Below the pieces are notes generated by a model. It had not been told where the DNA came from and did no database searches. It saw only the letters and a list, made by a program, of their open reading frames with translations. From contig JAPSLC010000026.1 in assembly GCA_031181345.1 (NCBI GenBank), forward strand, positions 1 to 64,000: 64,000 nucleotides of DNA. The letters are read 5' to 3'. The DNA comes from Cupriavidus sp. (GTDB taxonomy: Bacteria; Pseudomonadota; Gammaproteobacteria; Burkholderiales; Burkholderiaceae). A program made the translations under genes and the position numbers. Of this stretch, positions 35,081-43,438 are shown one piece after another; the stretch's first letter is position 1; the number at the start of each line of letters is the position of its first letter.

Positions 35081-35405
35081 TGCCCAGCTCCTCGACTTCC
35101 AGCACGGTGAAACGCCCTGCACCTTGCAGGTCGGTCACGCGTTTGACGCGATAGACACGGCCGGCGCAGACCACCTCATGCGCGTTGGTGATCCCGGCGA
35201 TCGCCCGCAGATACACCCGATGCGTGATAGCCGCGTCGATCTGCACGCTACCGGCGTAGACAGCCGAGCCCACCGGCTCCAGCTTGGCCCAGCGCTGCAC
35301 CTGGCCGTCAAAGGCCGGCGCAACACCAAGGTCGTCGGTGGGCAGGTCGGTGCGACGACGCAGCGTCACCGAGCGATTCAGCTGTCCGATATGCGGGAAG
35401 TTCAT
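35073..35405 (-). CDS. head-tail adaptor (SPP1 gp16-like stopper)
   Basis: 110 aa, small beta barrel: MNFPHIGQLNRSVTLRRRT, WAKLEPVGSAVY, IDAAITHRVYLRAI and the ending YRVKRVTDLQGAGRFTVLE. It fits head-closure proteins that plug the portal after packaging. It is in the head block. Confidence 0.88.
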   Translation of the reverse strand: MNFPHIGQLNRSVTLRRRTDLPTDDLGVAPAFDGQVQRWAKLEPVGSAVYAGSVQIDAAITHRVYLRAIAGITNAHEVVCAGRVYRVKRVTDLQGAGRFTVLEVEELGNG

Positions 35406-35903
35406 TCAGCACCTCGGCACGATGAAGGGGTCGAGCAGTCCATCGACAAAGTCGCGCGGCGGCTCCAGCTGCGTGCCAACGCCGGCCGCCGCCACAAGAC
35501 CCTGACGATTCTCCAGGTAGTAACCCAGCCGCTGCAGGATCCACATCTTGATGGCCGACGGCACGTCGTCGGTACCGCCGAAGCCGCACTTGACCTCGAG
35601 CTCACCATCAGACGGCGCCACCACTTCGGCCGGCAGGTCGGCCGAATGCGGCACCACCGCCCCGCCCTGCCTGACCTCCTGCACCGGCATCAGCCCGTGC
35701 AGCGCGACGCGCTGGCCGGCCGTCATCGGAATGGCCCAGGTCTGCGTGAGCAGCCGGCGGCCGGTGGTGTGCTCGGCCTTCTCGCGGGCGGCCTGCAGGC
35801 ACAGCGCGACAATCTCGTCGGGCTCTGCCTCGTCCACCCGCGCCCATTGCCGCGCCGCCTCGAGGCTGATCGGCTCGCCCTGCGGCGGTGTGATCAGCCG
35901 CAT
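35406..35903 (-). CDS. head-tail connector (HK97 gp6-like)
   Basis: 165 aa. PISLEAARQWARVDEAEPDE and LCLQAAREKAEHTTGRRLL are the helical start of the gp6 adaptor family; IKMWILQRLGYYLENRQ is its C-terminal helix. It forms a ring beneath the portal. Confidence 0.88.
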   Translation of the reverse strand: MRLITPPQGEPISLEAARQWARVDEAEPDEIVALCLQAAREKAEHTTGRRLLTQTWAIPMTAGQRVALHGLMPVQEVRQGGAVVPHSADLPAEVVAPSDGELEVKCGFGGTDDVPSAIKMWILQRLGYYLENRQGLVAAAGVGTQLEPPRDFVDGLLDPFIVPRC

Positions 35904-35906
35904 GGG

Positions 35907-36122
35907 TTAGGCCTCCGGCGCGCCGATCGCCGTCTCGTCCTTGCTGCCGCCGGCACCGGCATCGCTTTCGGTGGTGGCGGCGCCCTTCTTGCCGGCCTTG
36001 CCCGCGTTCACGTACTCGGCCTTCTTGGCGTCGACATAGGACTTGGCCACCTCCTCGGGGAAGCCGGCGGTTTCATTCGGCTGGTACGGCGACACCCGCG
36101 CCAGGAATTTGATGATCTTCAT
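35907..36122 (-). CDS. small phage head-region protein, unknown
   Basis: 71 aa. The N-terminal part (MKIIKFLARVSPYQPNETAGF) looks folded; the C-terminal part is Gly/Ala/Ser-rich and acidic. It lies between capsid and connector genes in the same operon. No family recognised. Confidence 0.65.
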   Translation of the reverse strand: MKIIKFLARVSPYQPNETAGFPEEVAKSYVDAKKAEYVNAGKAGKKGAATTESDAGAGGSKDETAIGAPEA

Positions 36123-36193
36123 GCCCGATCCTTGATATGAGCGTCAGAATGCAGCGGCCGGACTCGCCCGGCCGCCATGCGGAGGCGGCCGGC

Positions 36194-37465
36194 TTACGGC
36201 TGCCACTTCACGTCGGTCAGCACCGCGACCGACGGGATGTGGCGCATACCGAAGTCGTGCTCGGTGATGGCACGCACCAGCGTCTCGTCGCGGCTGAATG
36301 CCGACACCAGCTGGCCGTTGGACATGTAGCTGCCCTCCTTCGAGATATCGATGATCAGGCCGGTGGCCTCGCCGATGATGGCGTCGTTGAAGTCGACCAG
36401 ATAGATCTCCGAGGCGTCGCCGCCCACCCCGAGGTTGTCCGGGATGCTGGTGGTCACGGCATACGGCTTGTTGCGCAGCTGACCCGCGGCGATCTCCGGA
36501 AACACATGGTTGCCGTTGCCGTCGACCAGGTTCTGCAGGAACACCAGCGTACGCGGCGACATGATCCAGCCCGGCTTGAGCATCTTGACGTTGCCGTTCA
36601 GCAGCGCCAGTTCGAGCTTGCCCAGGTCGTTCTTGACGTTCTGCACAGTGATCGTGGCATTGGCCGGAATCAGCGCCCCGGCCGCCGCCTGGTAGCGCAA
36701 GCCGATCGGCGTATCTTCGGTGCCGTCGTCGCGGATGAAAGCCTGGTCCTCGCGCGTGCCGATGCCCTGCACGACGTCGTCGCGCACCAGGTCGTTCGCG
36801 TTCGGCGAGCTGAAGCGGATCAGGTCGTTGGAAACCGGCACGAGCGCCACCAGCTTCTTCTTGGCCAGCTTCAGCGGTCCGAAGGCCGGCTGGCTGGACG
36901 GAATGTCGGTGCCCTCGGTCACGTAGCTGGCGCTCGAGCCCGCGGTATGGCGCGACATCGTCAGCGTGCCGGCCGGCATCGGAATGGTCCGGGCGCCCAT
37001 CTTGCGGACCACGCTGGCCGGTCGCAACAGCTCGATCACCTCGGGCACATAGCCCGGCGGCACGATGAAGCCGCCAGCCGAGCCGGTGCCAGTGTTCAGC
37101 GCCGCGGCGATGTCCGGCGCGCCGCAGTGCGTTTCCGCGAAGTGCGCCGCGGCGCGCGGGTCGCCGCCGGCCGACACCAGCGAGCGCACGATGATGCCGA
37201 GCGCCTCACCCGCCTGGCGGCCGGCCTGCTTGGGCTGCGCCGGCAGGGAGCCGCTCAGGGGCTTTGCGACGGCGGCGGCCATGCGCTCGGCGGCTTGGAG
37301 GCGGTCGATCTGCGCGGTCAGGGTGTCGAACTGCGCCTCGAGCTTGCCGAACTCGGCCACTTCCTCGGCGGACAGCGCGGCGCCGCCCTTTTCCTTGTCA
37401 GCCAAGGCAGCGATCGCTGCCTGCACGCCCGCACGCTCCTGCAGCAGGGTCATCAAGTCTTTCAT
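36194..37465 (-). CDS. major capsid protein, HK97 fold
   Basis: 423 aa. The N-terminal about 100 residues are a helical delta/scaffold domain (MKDLMTLLQERAGVQAAIAAL, EFGKLEAQFDTLTAQIDRL) removed in maturation. The mature part has GGFIVPPGYVPEVIELLRP, typical of HK97-family capsids, then WIMSPRTLVFLQNLVDGNG. The start at 37,465 follows the delta domain; upstream in-frame sequence belongs to the protease's 3' region and terminator. Confidence 0.95.
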   Translation of the reverse strand: MKDLMTLLQERAGVQAAIAALADKEKGGAALSAEEVAEFGKLEAQFDTLTAQIDRLQAAERMAAAVAKPLSGSLPAQPKQAGRQAGEALGIIVRSLVSAGGDPRAAAHFAETHCGAPDIAAALNTGTGSAGGFIVPPGYVPEVIELLRPASVVRKMGARTIPMPAGTLTMSRHTAGSSASYVTEGTDIPSSQPAFGPLKLAKKKLVALVPVSNDLIRFSSPNANDLVRDDVVQGIGTREDQAFIRDDGTEDTPIGLRYQAAAGALIPANATITVQNVKNDLGKLELALLNGNVKMLKPGWIMSPRTLVFLQNLVDGNGNHVFPEIAAGQLRNKPYAVTTSIPDNLGVGGDASEIYLVDFNDAIIGEATGLIIDISKEGSYMSNGQLVSAFSRDETLVRAITEHDFGMRHIPSVAVLTDVKWQP

Positions 37466-37490
37466 GCTGGTTCCTTCTCGGATGTCGAAA

Positions 37491-37521
37491 TGAAAAAAGG
37501 CCGCCAGAATCGGCGGCCTCA
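37491..37521 (-). terminator. terminator/attenuator between protease and capsid genes
   Basis: Minus-strand GAGGCCGCCGATTCTGGCGGCC followed by TTTTTTC. It lies 26 bp before the capsid start. Confidence 0.7.
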
Positions 37522-37541
37522 GATACCCCATGCGGGGAGGT

Positions 37542-38486
37542 TCAGGCCATGCGCACGCGCATGGCAGTCGCGGCGCGCAGGTAGCGGCCGGTCGAAGCGG
37601 TCGGCGCGGGCTGGTAGCGCGCCACGATCTCGCGCAGCGCATCGCGCGGCGCCATCACCTTGTCAGCCAGTGCCGCCGTCACGCCGGCCGCACCCATGAA
37701 GGTGCCCGCCTCGGTGCCGCGCACGACGTCGGTAGACACGCCGCGATTGCGCGCGACGGTCTCCACGAACAGACCGTAGATGCGGTCGACCTCCGCCTGG
37801 AGGCTGGCGCGCGCGTCGTCTGACAGCGGCGCATCCGGATTGCCGTCGACCTTGCGGGCGCCGGCGTGGATGTAGGTCACCTTGACGCCGGCACGCTCGT
37901 TGAGGGCGCTGCGGTCCATGTGGGCGGCGACGACGCCGATGCTCCCAACGCCGCCGGTGCGCGAGACGATGATCTCGTCGGCGGCGCTGGCGATCGCGTA
38001 GGCGGCCGAGTAGGCTCGGTCGTCCACGATCGCGGTAATCGGCTTGACGCCGCGCGCGCGATAAATCTCGTCGGCGAAGTCAAAGGCCCCGTTGACCGAG
38101 CCGCCCGGCGAGTTGACGCTGAGCACGATGTGGCCTACATCCGGATCGTTGACCATGCCGGCGAAGTTCGAAGACAGCTGCGCATAGCTGGTCAGGCCGG
38201 ACATCGCGTCCATGCTGGAGGCGCGATGCACGAGCGTGCCGCTCACGTCCAGCACACCGACGCCGCGGCCGGCGTCCGCCCAGGCCTTGCCCCGGGAGGC
38301 CTCGACATCGGTACCGTCCTTGACCGGGTCATCGTTGTCGTGCCAGGCGCCAAGACCGTGAGCGCGAAGGCCTTCGATGGTCACGCCCATGCGATCGCCC
38401 AGCACCGCCAGGATGATGTCGAGCTTGCCGGGGTCAATCATGTGCGCCTGGCCGAAGACCAGCGAGGCGAGAAGCGGATACTTCAT
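37542..38486 (-). CDS. S49-family head maturation protease
   Basis: 314 aa, lambda gpC/SppA-like serine protease that removes scaffold and delta domains. VLSVNSPGGSVNGAFDFADEI and the nucleophile Ser region DDRAYSAAYAIASAADEI are clear, followed by RTGGVGSIGVVAAHMD. The Lys general base is probably in the SARKVDGN-type segment (GARKVDGNPDAP). It starts MKYPLLASLVFGQAHMID and overlaps the portal gene by 4 bp. Confidence 0.92.
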   Translation of the reverse strand: MKYPLLASLVFGQAHMIDPGKLDIILAVLGDRMGVTIEGLRAHGLGAWHDNDDPVKDGTDVEASRGKAWADAGRGVGVLDVSGTLVHRASSMDAMSGLTSYAQLSSNFAGMVNDPDVGHIVLSVNSPGGSVNGAFDFADEIYRARGVKPITAIVDDRAYSAAYAIASAADEIIVSRTGGVGSIGVVAAHMDRSALNERAGVKVTYIHAGARKVDGNPDAPLSDDARASLQAEVDRIYGLFVETVARNRGVSTDVVRGTEAGTFMGAAGVTAALADKVMAPRDALREIVARYQPAPTASTGRYLRAATAMRVRMA

Positions 38487-39733
38487 GCGGCATTTCCTCC
38501 TTTGACCTGCCGCGGGACATCGACCGGCGCCATGTTCAGCGGCGCCCAGAACTGGTCGCCGCCGTCGTAGGCGTCGCGGTCCTCCATATCCCGGCATTCA
38601 TTGGCGTTGAGAATCCGCGCCTCCACGCCCATCTTGTAGGCCTCGAAACGCGATTTGATGTCGCCACGCAGCAAAGCGTCGACGTTGAACTTGATGTAGA
38701 TGCCCAGCTCTCGCTCCCGGCCGGAAAGCAGCGTCAGGTTCAGGCGCTGCTCCCAGCGCTTGATCCAGGGCGACAGCGTGTACTTGACGAACTCGAGCGA
38801 CTGCTGCTCGATGTTGCTGAACGTGGCCCGCTCCAGATCGGCGAGCATGTGAGGCGGCACGCGAAACAACCGCGCAATCTCGCTGATGCTGAATCGCCGC
38901 GTCTCGATGAACTGAAGGTCGGCCATCGAGACCCGCAGGGTATGCAGCTTGGTGCCGCCGGAGATAACGGGCGGACCGCGGCGGCGATCCGACGTGAGTT
39001 CCACCCACTGCTTGCGGTAGGTGTCACGCTGGTCCTTGCCGGCCTTTTCGGCAACCTCGAGCACCACCGGCGGCACGAAGCCCTCGGCGAAGGCCTCCCC
39101 GCCGAGCTGCTCGGCCGCGAGCGCATTGCCGATGGTCTCGCGCGCCAGCGCAATCGGCGCCAGGCCGACCAGACCGTCGAGCGAGAAGCCGCGCACGTGC
39201 AGCACCTGGCGCGCCGGGATGTTCTGCTCGCCGTCGATGTCGTAGACGAACAGATTGCGATCCCGGTCATAACGCACCATCACCTTGTCGGGATGCTGGG
39301 GATACAGCCCCTCGATCTCGCCCTTGCCGTTGCCCTCGATGAAGGCGTAAGCATTGCCGCGCAGGCACAGATGCGCCTGCCCCATCTCGAAGAACTCGAA
39401 CGCCGTATTGTTCGGGTTCGGCGAGTCGTGCAGCAAGCCGACCAGGTTGTGCTGTTGCACACGGGTTCGGCGGCCGTCCTTGAACTGGAAAACGCTGATT
39501 GGCAAGCTGGCCATGGACTCGGCCAGGATTCGCGTTGCCGCGTACACCGCCGAGACGCGCAGCGCCGAATCCGGGCTCACGTACTGGCCGGCGCGGGTCT
39601 TGCCGCCGCCGAACAGCCGCACCAGCCATGGCTCAGCCGGCGCCGTGCCGCTGGTCGGCGATGCTTGCGCGCTCGCGACCAGCGGCGATCGGAATGCCGC
39701 GGCCGCCGCGCCAAGTCGTTGAAACAGGCTCAT
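38483..39733 (-). CDS. portal protein, HK97 family
   Basis: 416 aa from ATG 39,733 (an in-frame ATG at 39,745 is possible). AEPWLVRLFGGGKTRAGQYVS, then SALRVSAVYAATRILAESMA, the classic portal start. C-terminal IARLFRVPPHMLADLERATF and SPWIKRWEQRLN are the conserved wing/stem helices. Forms the DNA-entry ring and binds terminase. Confidence 0.95.
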   Translation of the reverse strand: MSLFQRLGAAAAAFRSPLVASAQASPTSGTAPAEPWLVRLFGGGKTRAGQYVSPDSALRVSAVYAATRILAESMASLPISVFQFKDGRRTRVQQHNLVGLLHDSPNPNNTAFEFFEMGQAHLCLRGNAYAFIEGNGKGEIEGLYPQHPDKVMVRYDRDRNLFVYDIDGEQNIPARQVLHVRGFSLDGLVGLAPIALARETIGNALAAEQLGGEAFAEGFVPPVVLEVAEKAGKDQRDTYRKQWVELTSDRRRGPPVISGGTKLHTLRVSMADLQFIETRRFSISEIARLFRVPPHMLADLERATFSNIEQQSLEFVKYTLSPWIKRWEQRLNLTLLSGRERELGIYIKFNVDALLRGDIKSRFEAYKMGVEARILNANECRDMEDRDAYDGGDQFWAPLNMAPVDVPRQVKGGNAA

Positions 39734-39734
39734 A

Positions 39735-41597
39735 TCAGATCCCATCGGGCGCCCCGCCGTCGCCGCCTACCGCGGCACGGCTAAACGCCATGATCGTTGC
39801 CACCGCCGGATCGATCCGGCCGCGGCCCTTGGACTTCTTCTTGTCCGGTCGGAAATTGCCGTTGGTGTCGTACAGCAGCGAGACGTTCGAGACCGCCCAG
39901 CGCAGCACCGCGTTGCCACCGTGACGCATGCGCTTGGCGTAGACGACCTCCTCGAACTTCTTGGCGCCCGGGTACATGCCGCCGGTGTTCTGCGGCACCG
40001 CGACCATCGGCACGTCGTGCTCCTGCAGCTCGTTGGCGAGCTGCGTTGCGTTCCAGATGTCGAATCCGACCTCGACCACTTCATACAGCCGGCATGCCTC
40101 GAGCACTTTGGCCTTGACCGGCCGGTAGTCGGTGACGCTGCCTTCGGTGGCGATCAGCGAACCTTCCTTGACCCAGCGCTTGTAGCTGGCGCGATCGTCA
40201 GCCTCCTGCGTGTCGACCTTCTCCTGGGGACACCAGGTCCAGACCAGCACGTACCACTCGCCGTCCGGCTCGTCATCGGGCGGCGGGAACACCAGCGCGA
40301 ACGCGGTCAAGTCTTGCGTGGACGACAGGTCCAGCCCGCCGTAGCAGCGGCGCCCGCGCAGGATGGCCGGGTCGAAGCGTTTGGCGCCCTTGTCCCACAC
40401 CGCCGGCTCGATCCATCCCTCTGCCGAGTTGACCCAGAGGTTCAGATCCTTGGTCATGAAGTTGGCGCGCGCACTGGGCAGCGCCGCCGCCTTGCGGGCC
40501 ATGTCCCGCATGTAATCCCAGCGCTTCGACATGCCCAGACCGGGATTCGCCTTCGGCCAGACCGCTTCGTCGAACGGGTCGTCGCCGTCGTCCAGCGTGT
40601 AGACGTAGCCGAAGAACGCATCGTCGTCGCGCTCGCCCTTCAGCACCTCGATCAGGTAGCGGCGCATGTCGGTGCACACGCCATCCAGGATGAATCCCGC
40701 CGTGGTGATCGCCGAGAGCAGCGGCTGCTGGCGCGCGCCGAGCGCCGACTCCATGACCTCCCACACATCGGCGGACTTCTGCGCGTGCAGCTCATCGAAC
40801 AGGATGGCATGGGGGTTCAAGCCATCGAGCGATTCGGCATTTGCCGGCAGCGGCTTGAACACCGAACTGTCGAAGGCGACCTTCTCCTGATTGACGCCCT
40901 CGTGGATGGTGAAGGACCGCTTGACGCCGCGCGATCGCCGCGACCAGCGCCGGATGTTGTCGAAGGCCGGCTTGAACACCGACATCGCCTGCTCGCGCGT
41001 GGTCGCCACTGCGTAGACTTCCGCCCCGACCTCCTGGTCCATCATGAACAGGTACGCGCCCTGCGGGCCCTTCCAGGTGCTCTTGCCGTTCTTGCGCGCG
41101 ACCTCTTCATAGCCGCGCTTGAAGCGGCGCAGGCCTTCGTCGGTCTTCCAGCCGTAAAGGACCGCGGTCCAGAACTTCTGCCACGGATCGAGCAGGATCG
41201 GCTGTCCGGCCAGCGTGCCCTTGATATGGACGAAGAAGGTCTCGATGAAGCGGATCACGTGCCAGGCGGCATCCGGATCGAACCACAGGCCGCGCTTGTG
41301 GCCGTCGACCAGGTCGCGGTAGTGGCGCTCGACGGCCAGGTACACGTATTCGCCGACGACGATTTCGCCGCGCAGCACCGGCAAGCCGTAATGGATGTCC
41401 CACTCGCGCAGCTCTCCGGCCGCCGCCGCTAGACGGTCGACGTGCTTTTTTGTGCGACGGGCTTTCGCGCGGCGTTGCGTTCGGCGCGTGCGTGCGCCAG
41501 CAGATCCCCGAACAGATCGTCCTGCACCCCCTCGTCGCCCAGCTTCGCCCGCGCGATCACCGTCGACGGCAATGTCAGGCAGCTCTCCGGCAACCAT
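39735..41597 (-). CDS. terminase large subunit
   Basis: DNA-packaging motor with ATPase and nuclease activities. Up to 620 aa; the N-terminal 50 residues overlap the small-subunit gene, are compositionally odd and may not be translated. No ATG lies closer to the real start near DRLAAAAGELREWDIHYG. The ATPase has YEEVARKNGKSTW (Walker A-like) and AILFDELHAQ (Walker B). The nuclease has GGLDLSSTQDLTAFALVF and the late acidic residues. The domain order is complete. Confidence 0.9.
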   Translation of the reverse strand: MVAGELPDIAVDGDRAGEAGRRGGAGRSVRGSAGARTRRTQRRAKARRTKKHVDRLAAAAGELREWDIHYGLPVLRGEIVVGEYVYLAVERHYRDLVDGHKRGLWFDPDAAWHVIRFIETFFVHIKGTLAGQPILLDPWQKFWTAVLYGWKTDEGLRRFKRGYEEVARKNGKSTWKGPQGAYLFMMDQEVGAEVYAVATTREQAMSVFKPAFDNIRRWSRRSRGVKRSFTIHEGVNQEKVAFDSSVFKPLPANAESLDGLNPHAILFDELHAQKSADVWEVMESALGARQQPLLSAITTAGFILDGVCTDMRRYLIEVLKGERDDDAFFGYVYTLDDGDDPFDEAVWPKANPGLGMSKRWDYMRDMARKAAALPSARANFMTKDLNLWVNSAEGWIEPAVWDKGAKRFDPAILRGRRCYGGLDLSSTQDLTAFALVFPPPDDEPDGEWYVLVWTWCPQEKVDTQEADDRASYKRWVKEGSLIATEGSVTDYRPVKAKVLEACRLYEVVEVGFDIWNATQLANELQEHDVPMVAVPQNTGGMYPGAKKFEEVVYAKRMRHGGNAVLRWAVSNVSLLYDTNGNFRPDKKKSKGRGRIDPAVATIMAFSRAAVGGDGGAPDGI

Positions 41598-41971
41598 TGC
41601 AGCAGTTCCTTTTTCAGTGCGGCCGCCGCGTAGAAGAACTGGTGCGGCTGCTCGAAGCCGTTAGGCGTCTTGACGAAGTAGGTGCCGGTCGTCTTTTCGA
41701 GGTCGGCCAGGCGCACCTCGGTGTCGACCCAGCGGATGAAGGTGCGGCACACCACGGCGATGGCGATGCCGGCCGTGAGGTGCGGCATCCCATCCTCGCG
41801 CAGCACGCGGCAGATGTAGTCCCACACCTTGCGCTCGCGCGCGCCGAGCTGCGCGCCCGGCGGCGGAGCCGGCGAGCGCAGCTTCTTTCCATCGGCATCG
41901 GAAGGCGACGACTGCATTTCCTGTTCGTCGCCGTTCAATTCGGTGTCATTCAGGCCCATAGAAGGCTCCAT
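41429..41971 (-). CDS. terminase small subunit, P27 family
   Basis: 180 aa; recognises packaging DNA. LGARERKVWDYICRVLREDG and VVCRTFIRWVDTEVRLAD are in the helical core of P27-type small terminases. The N-terminal 35 residues are acidic and probably flexible. A second start (41,959) is possible. It lies between HNH and large subunit, the HK97-like arrangement. Confidence 0.85.
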   Translation of the reverse strand: MEPSMGLNDTELNGDEQEMQSSPSDADGKKLRSPAPPPGAQLGARERKVWDYICRVLREDGMPHLTAGIAIAVVCRTFIRWVDTEVRLADLEKTTGTYFVKTPNGFEQPHQFFYAAAALKKELLQWLPESCLTLPSTVIARAKLGDEGVQDDLFGDLLAHARAERNAARKPVAQKSTSTV

Positions 41972-42147
41972 TCAACGCGAGCCACCCAAAACGGTCCCCG
42001 ACCGTTTTTCCGGCTCCCTATGAGGCGGATTCTTTAACCCCCCCCTCCTCAAAAATTGCTCCCCGAAAATTCGAGCCTGGCACGCGGTCCCGAAGGGGGT
42101 TGAACCAAGGATTTGACCCCCTATCCCCCCTCGGGGGGAGGGGCCGG
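41972..42147. other. likely cos/packaging region
   Basis: 176 bp between HNH and small terminase, with homopolymer runs (CCCCCCC, GGGGGG) and paired GGGGG/CCCCC blocks able to fold. In HK97-like phages with a genome-end HNH gene the cohesive end site lies here. The cut position is not visible. Confidence 0.35.
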
Positions 42148-42543
42148 CTACCCCTCCCCCACTGCGCCGTCCGCCGGACGGGCCAGCCGCACCGGGTTGG
42201 CGAATCCGCCGTCCTCGGTCGCGGTCTTACGGTCGTGGCACGGCTTGCACAGGGCCTGCCAGTTGCTGCGCGACCAGAAGAGCTTCGGATCACCCTTGTG
42301 CGGCACGATGTGGTCGACCACCGAGGCGGCGACCACGTGCTCGTCGGCCAGGTGGATGACGCACAGTGGGTTCTCGCGCAGGAACTGCTCGCGGGCACGC
42401 CGCCACTTGCTGTCGTACCCGCGACTGGCGGCGCTGCCGCGGCGGGCATCTTGCTGGCGCGCGTGCTCGGCGCACCGACCTCGGTCAGCCGCGTACCGCC
42501 GGCACCCGGGATGGACGCATGGTTTTGGGGCTCGCGTTGGCAT
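42148..42543 (-). CDS. HNH endonuclease of packaging module
   Basis: 131 aa starting MPTRAPKPCVHPGC. HNH core VVDHIVPHKGDPKLFW, then NWQALCKPCHDRKT, with the zinc Cys pair CVHPGC/CAEH upstream. Found next to terminase genes in HK97-like phages, where it stimulates terminase cos cleavage. Longer frame upstream lacks family similarity. Confidence 0.88.
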   Translation of the reverse strand: MPTRAPKPCVHPGCRRYAADRGRCAEHARQQDARRGSAASRGYDSKWRRAREQFLRENPLCVIHLADEHVVAASVVDHIVPHKGDPKLFWSRSNWQALCKPCHDRKTATEDGGFANPVRLARPADGAVGEG

Positions 42544-42627
42544 AAGAAGCGTGGGCCGGCACTCTCGCACCGGCCCAACGAAAAGGCCCGCGTGAAAGCG
42601 GGCCAAGGAGACACAGGAAAACGCAAA

Positions 42628-42669
42628 GCAAAAAGCCCGACCGGCTTTCACCGAATCGGGCTTGTTTCA
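42628..42669. terminator. hairpin between HNH and upstream regulator
   Basis: AAAAAGCCCGA...TCGGGCTTGTTT, symmetric hairpin with A and T runs on its two sides; can act in either direction. It lies in the region where the late operon should begin. Confidence 0.55.
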
Positions 42670-42719
42670 CCGCACGCACTGATCGCACAGCGTAGCGGAA
42701 ATCTACATGCGACCGGACA

Positions 42720-43121
42720 TCATTTCAAGAGCAGGTGCAAGGGTGGGTATTTAACGCTCTGATTCTTAAGGCAATATCCGACCCCGACCAAAAGCGATTC
42801 GTGCATCCGTCGCAGATGTCGTTCGCTCACCCTCAATTTGCGCGCGATGACGCGCTGCAGATGACCATCGACGTACCAAGCCACCGCCAGTTTCTGCAGC
42901 TGGTCGGGCAACTTTCGCACGGCTTCGTGCGTACGCTCGCAGTCCGGCGGCGACATCGGGATGTACGCCTGGACCGGCAGCGAGCGGATCTCTTCGATCG
43001 TCAAGCAGCTTTGGCCGTAGCCGCTCGGCGCTCCACCGCTGACCGTCCACCGGCCCCACGATTCAAGCTTCGCCACCACCCACGCATGCGCGTCAACGCG
43101 CGCCCCTCTATCCGCCATCAT
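42720..43121 (-). CDS. putative late-gene regulator (Q/antiterminator-like HTH)
   Basis: 133 aa. C-terminal helix-turn-helix VAWYVDGHLQRVIARKLRVS followed by RHLRRMHESLLVGVG, reminiscent of RinA/ArpU or Q-type late regulators. Position between replication genes and the packaging block is that of Q. The start overlaps the preceding stop (ATGA). Family not certain. Confidence 0.55.
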   Translation of the reverse strand: MMADRGARVDAHAWVVAKLESWGRWTVSGGAPSGYGQSCLTIEEIRSLPVQAYIPMSPPDCERTHEAVRKLPDQLQKLAVAWYVDGHLQRVIARKLRVSERHLRRMHESLLVGVGYCLKNQSVKYPPLHLLLK

Positions 43122-43438
43122 CGCTTCTGCCTCCCTCCGACCATTGCGCGCATCTGCGCGATATTGCGCTCGGCCACCGTCGCGGTGGCCAGCTGCTGCT
43201 CTACCTCGGGCACGCCGGGAATCGGCGGCAGGTGTTCATGCCGCGCGATATCCCACAGCCGCGACCATCGAGCCGAGGCGCCGGGCCAAGTCGCCGCGCG
43301 GAGGCCATCGAGGCCGAACCGAACGGCGGTCCAGAACACCATGCGATCTCGCCAGCCTTCTCCCCGGCCCGCGCCATCCGCGAGGCACGCACGGGCCTCG
43401 GCAAAGGCCTGCTCCGCAGTCATGGGGCGACGCGTCAT
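43118..43438 (-). CDS. phage hypothetical protein
   Basis: 106 aa, helical. MTRRPMTAEQAFAEARACLAD and GWRDRMVFWTAVRFGLDGLR. Overlaps both neighbours by 4 bp, so it is a true member of the replication/late-regulation operon. I do not recognise it. Confidence 0.7.
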   Translation of the reverse strand: MTRRPMTAEQAFAEARACLADGAGRGEGWRDRMVFWTAVRFGLDGLRAATWPGASARWSRLWDIARHEHLPPIPGVPEVEQQLATATVAERNIAQMRAMVGGRQKR

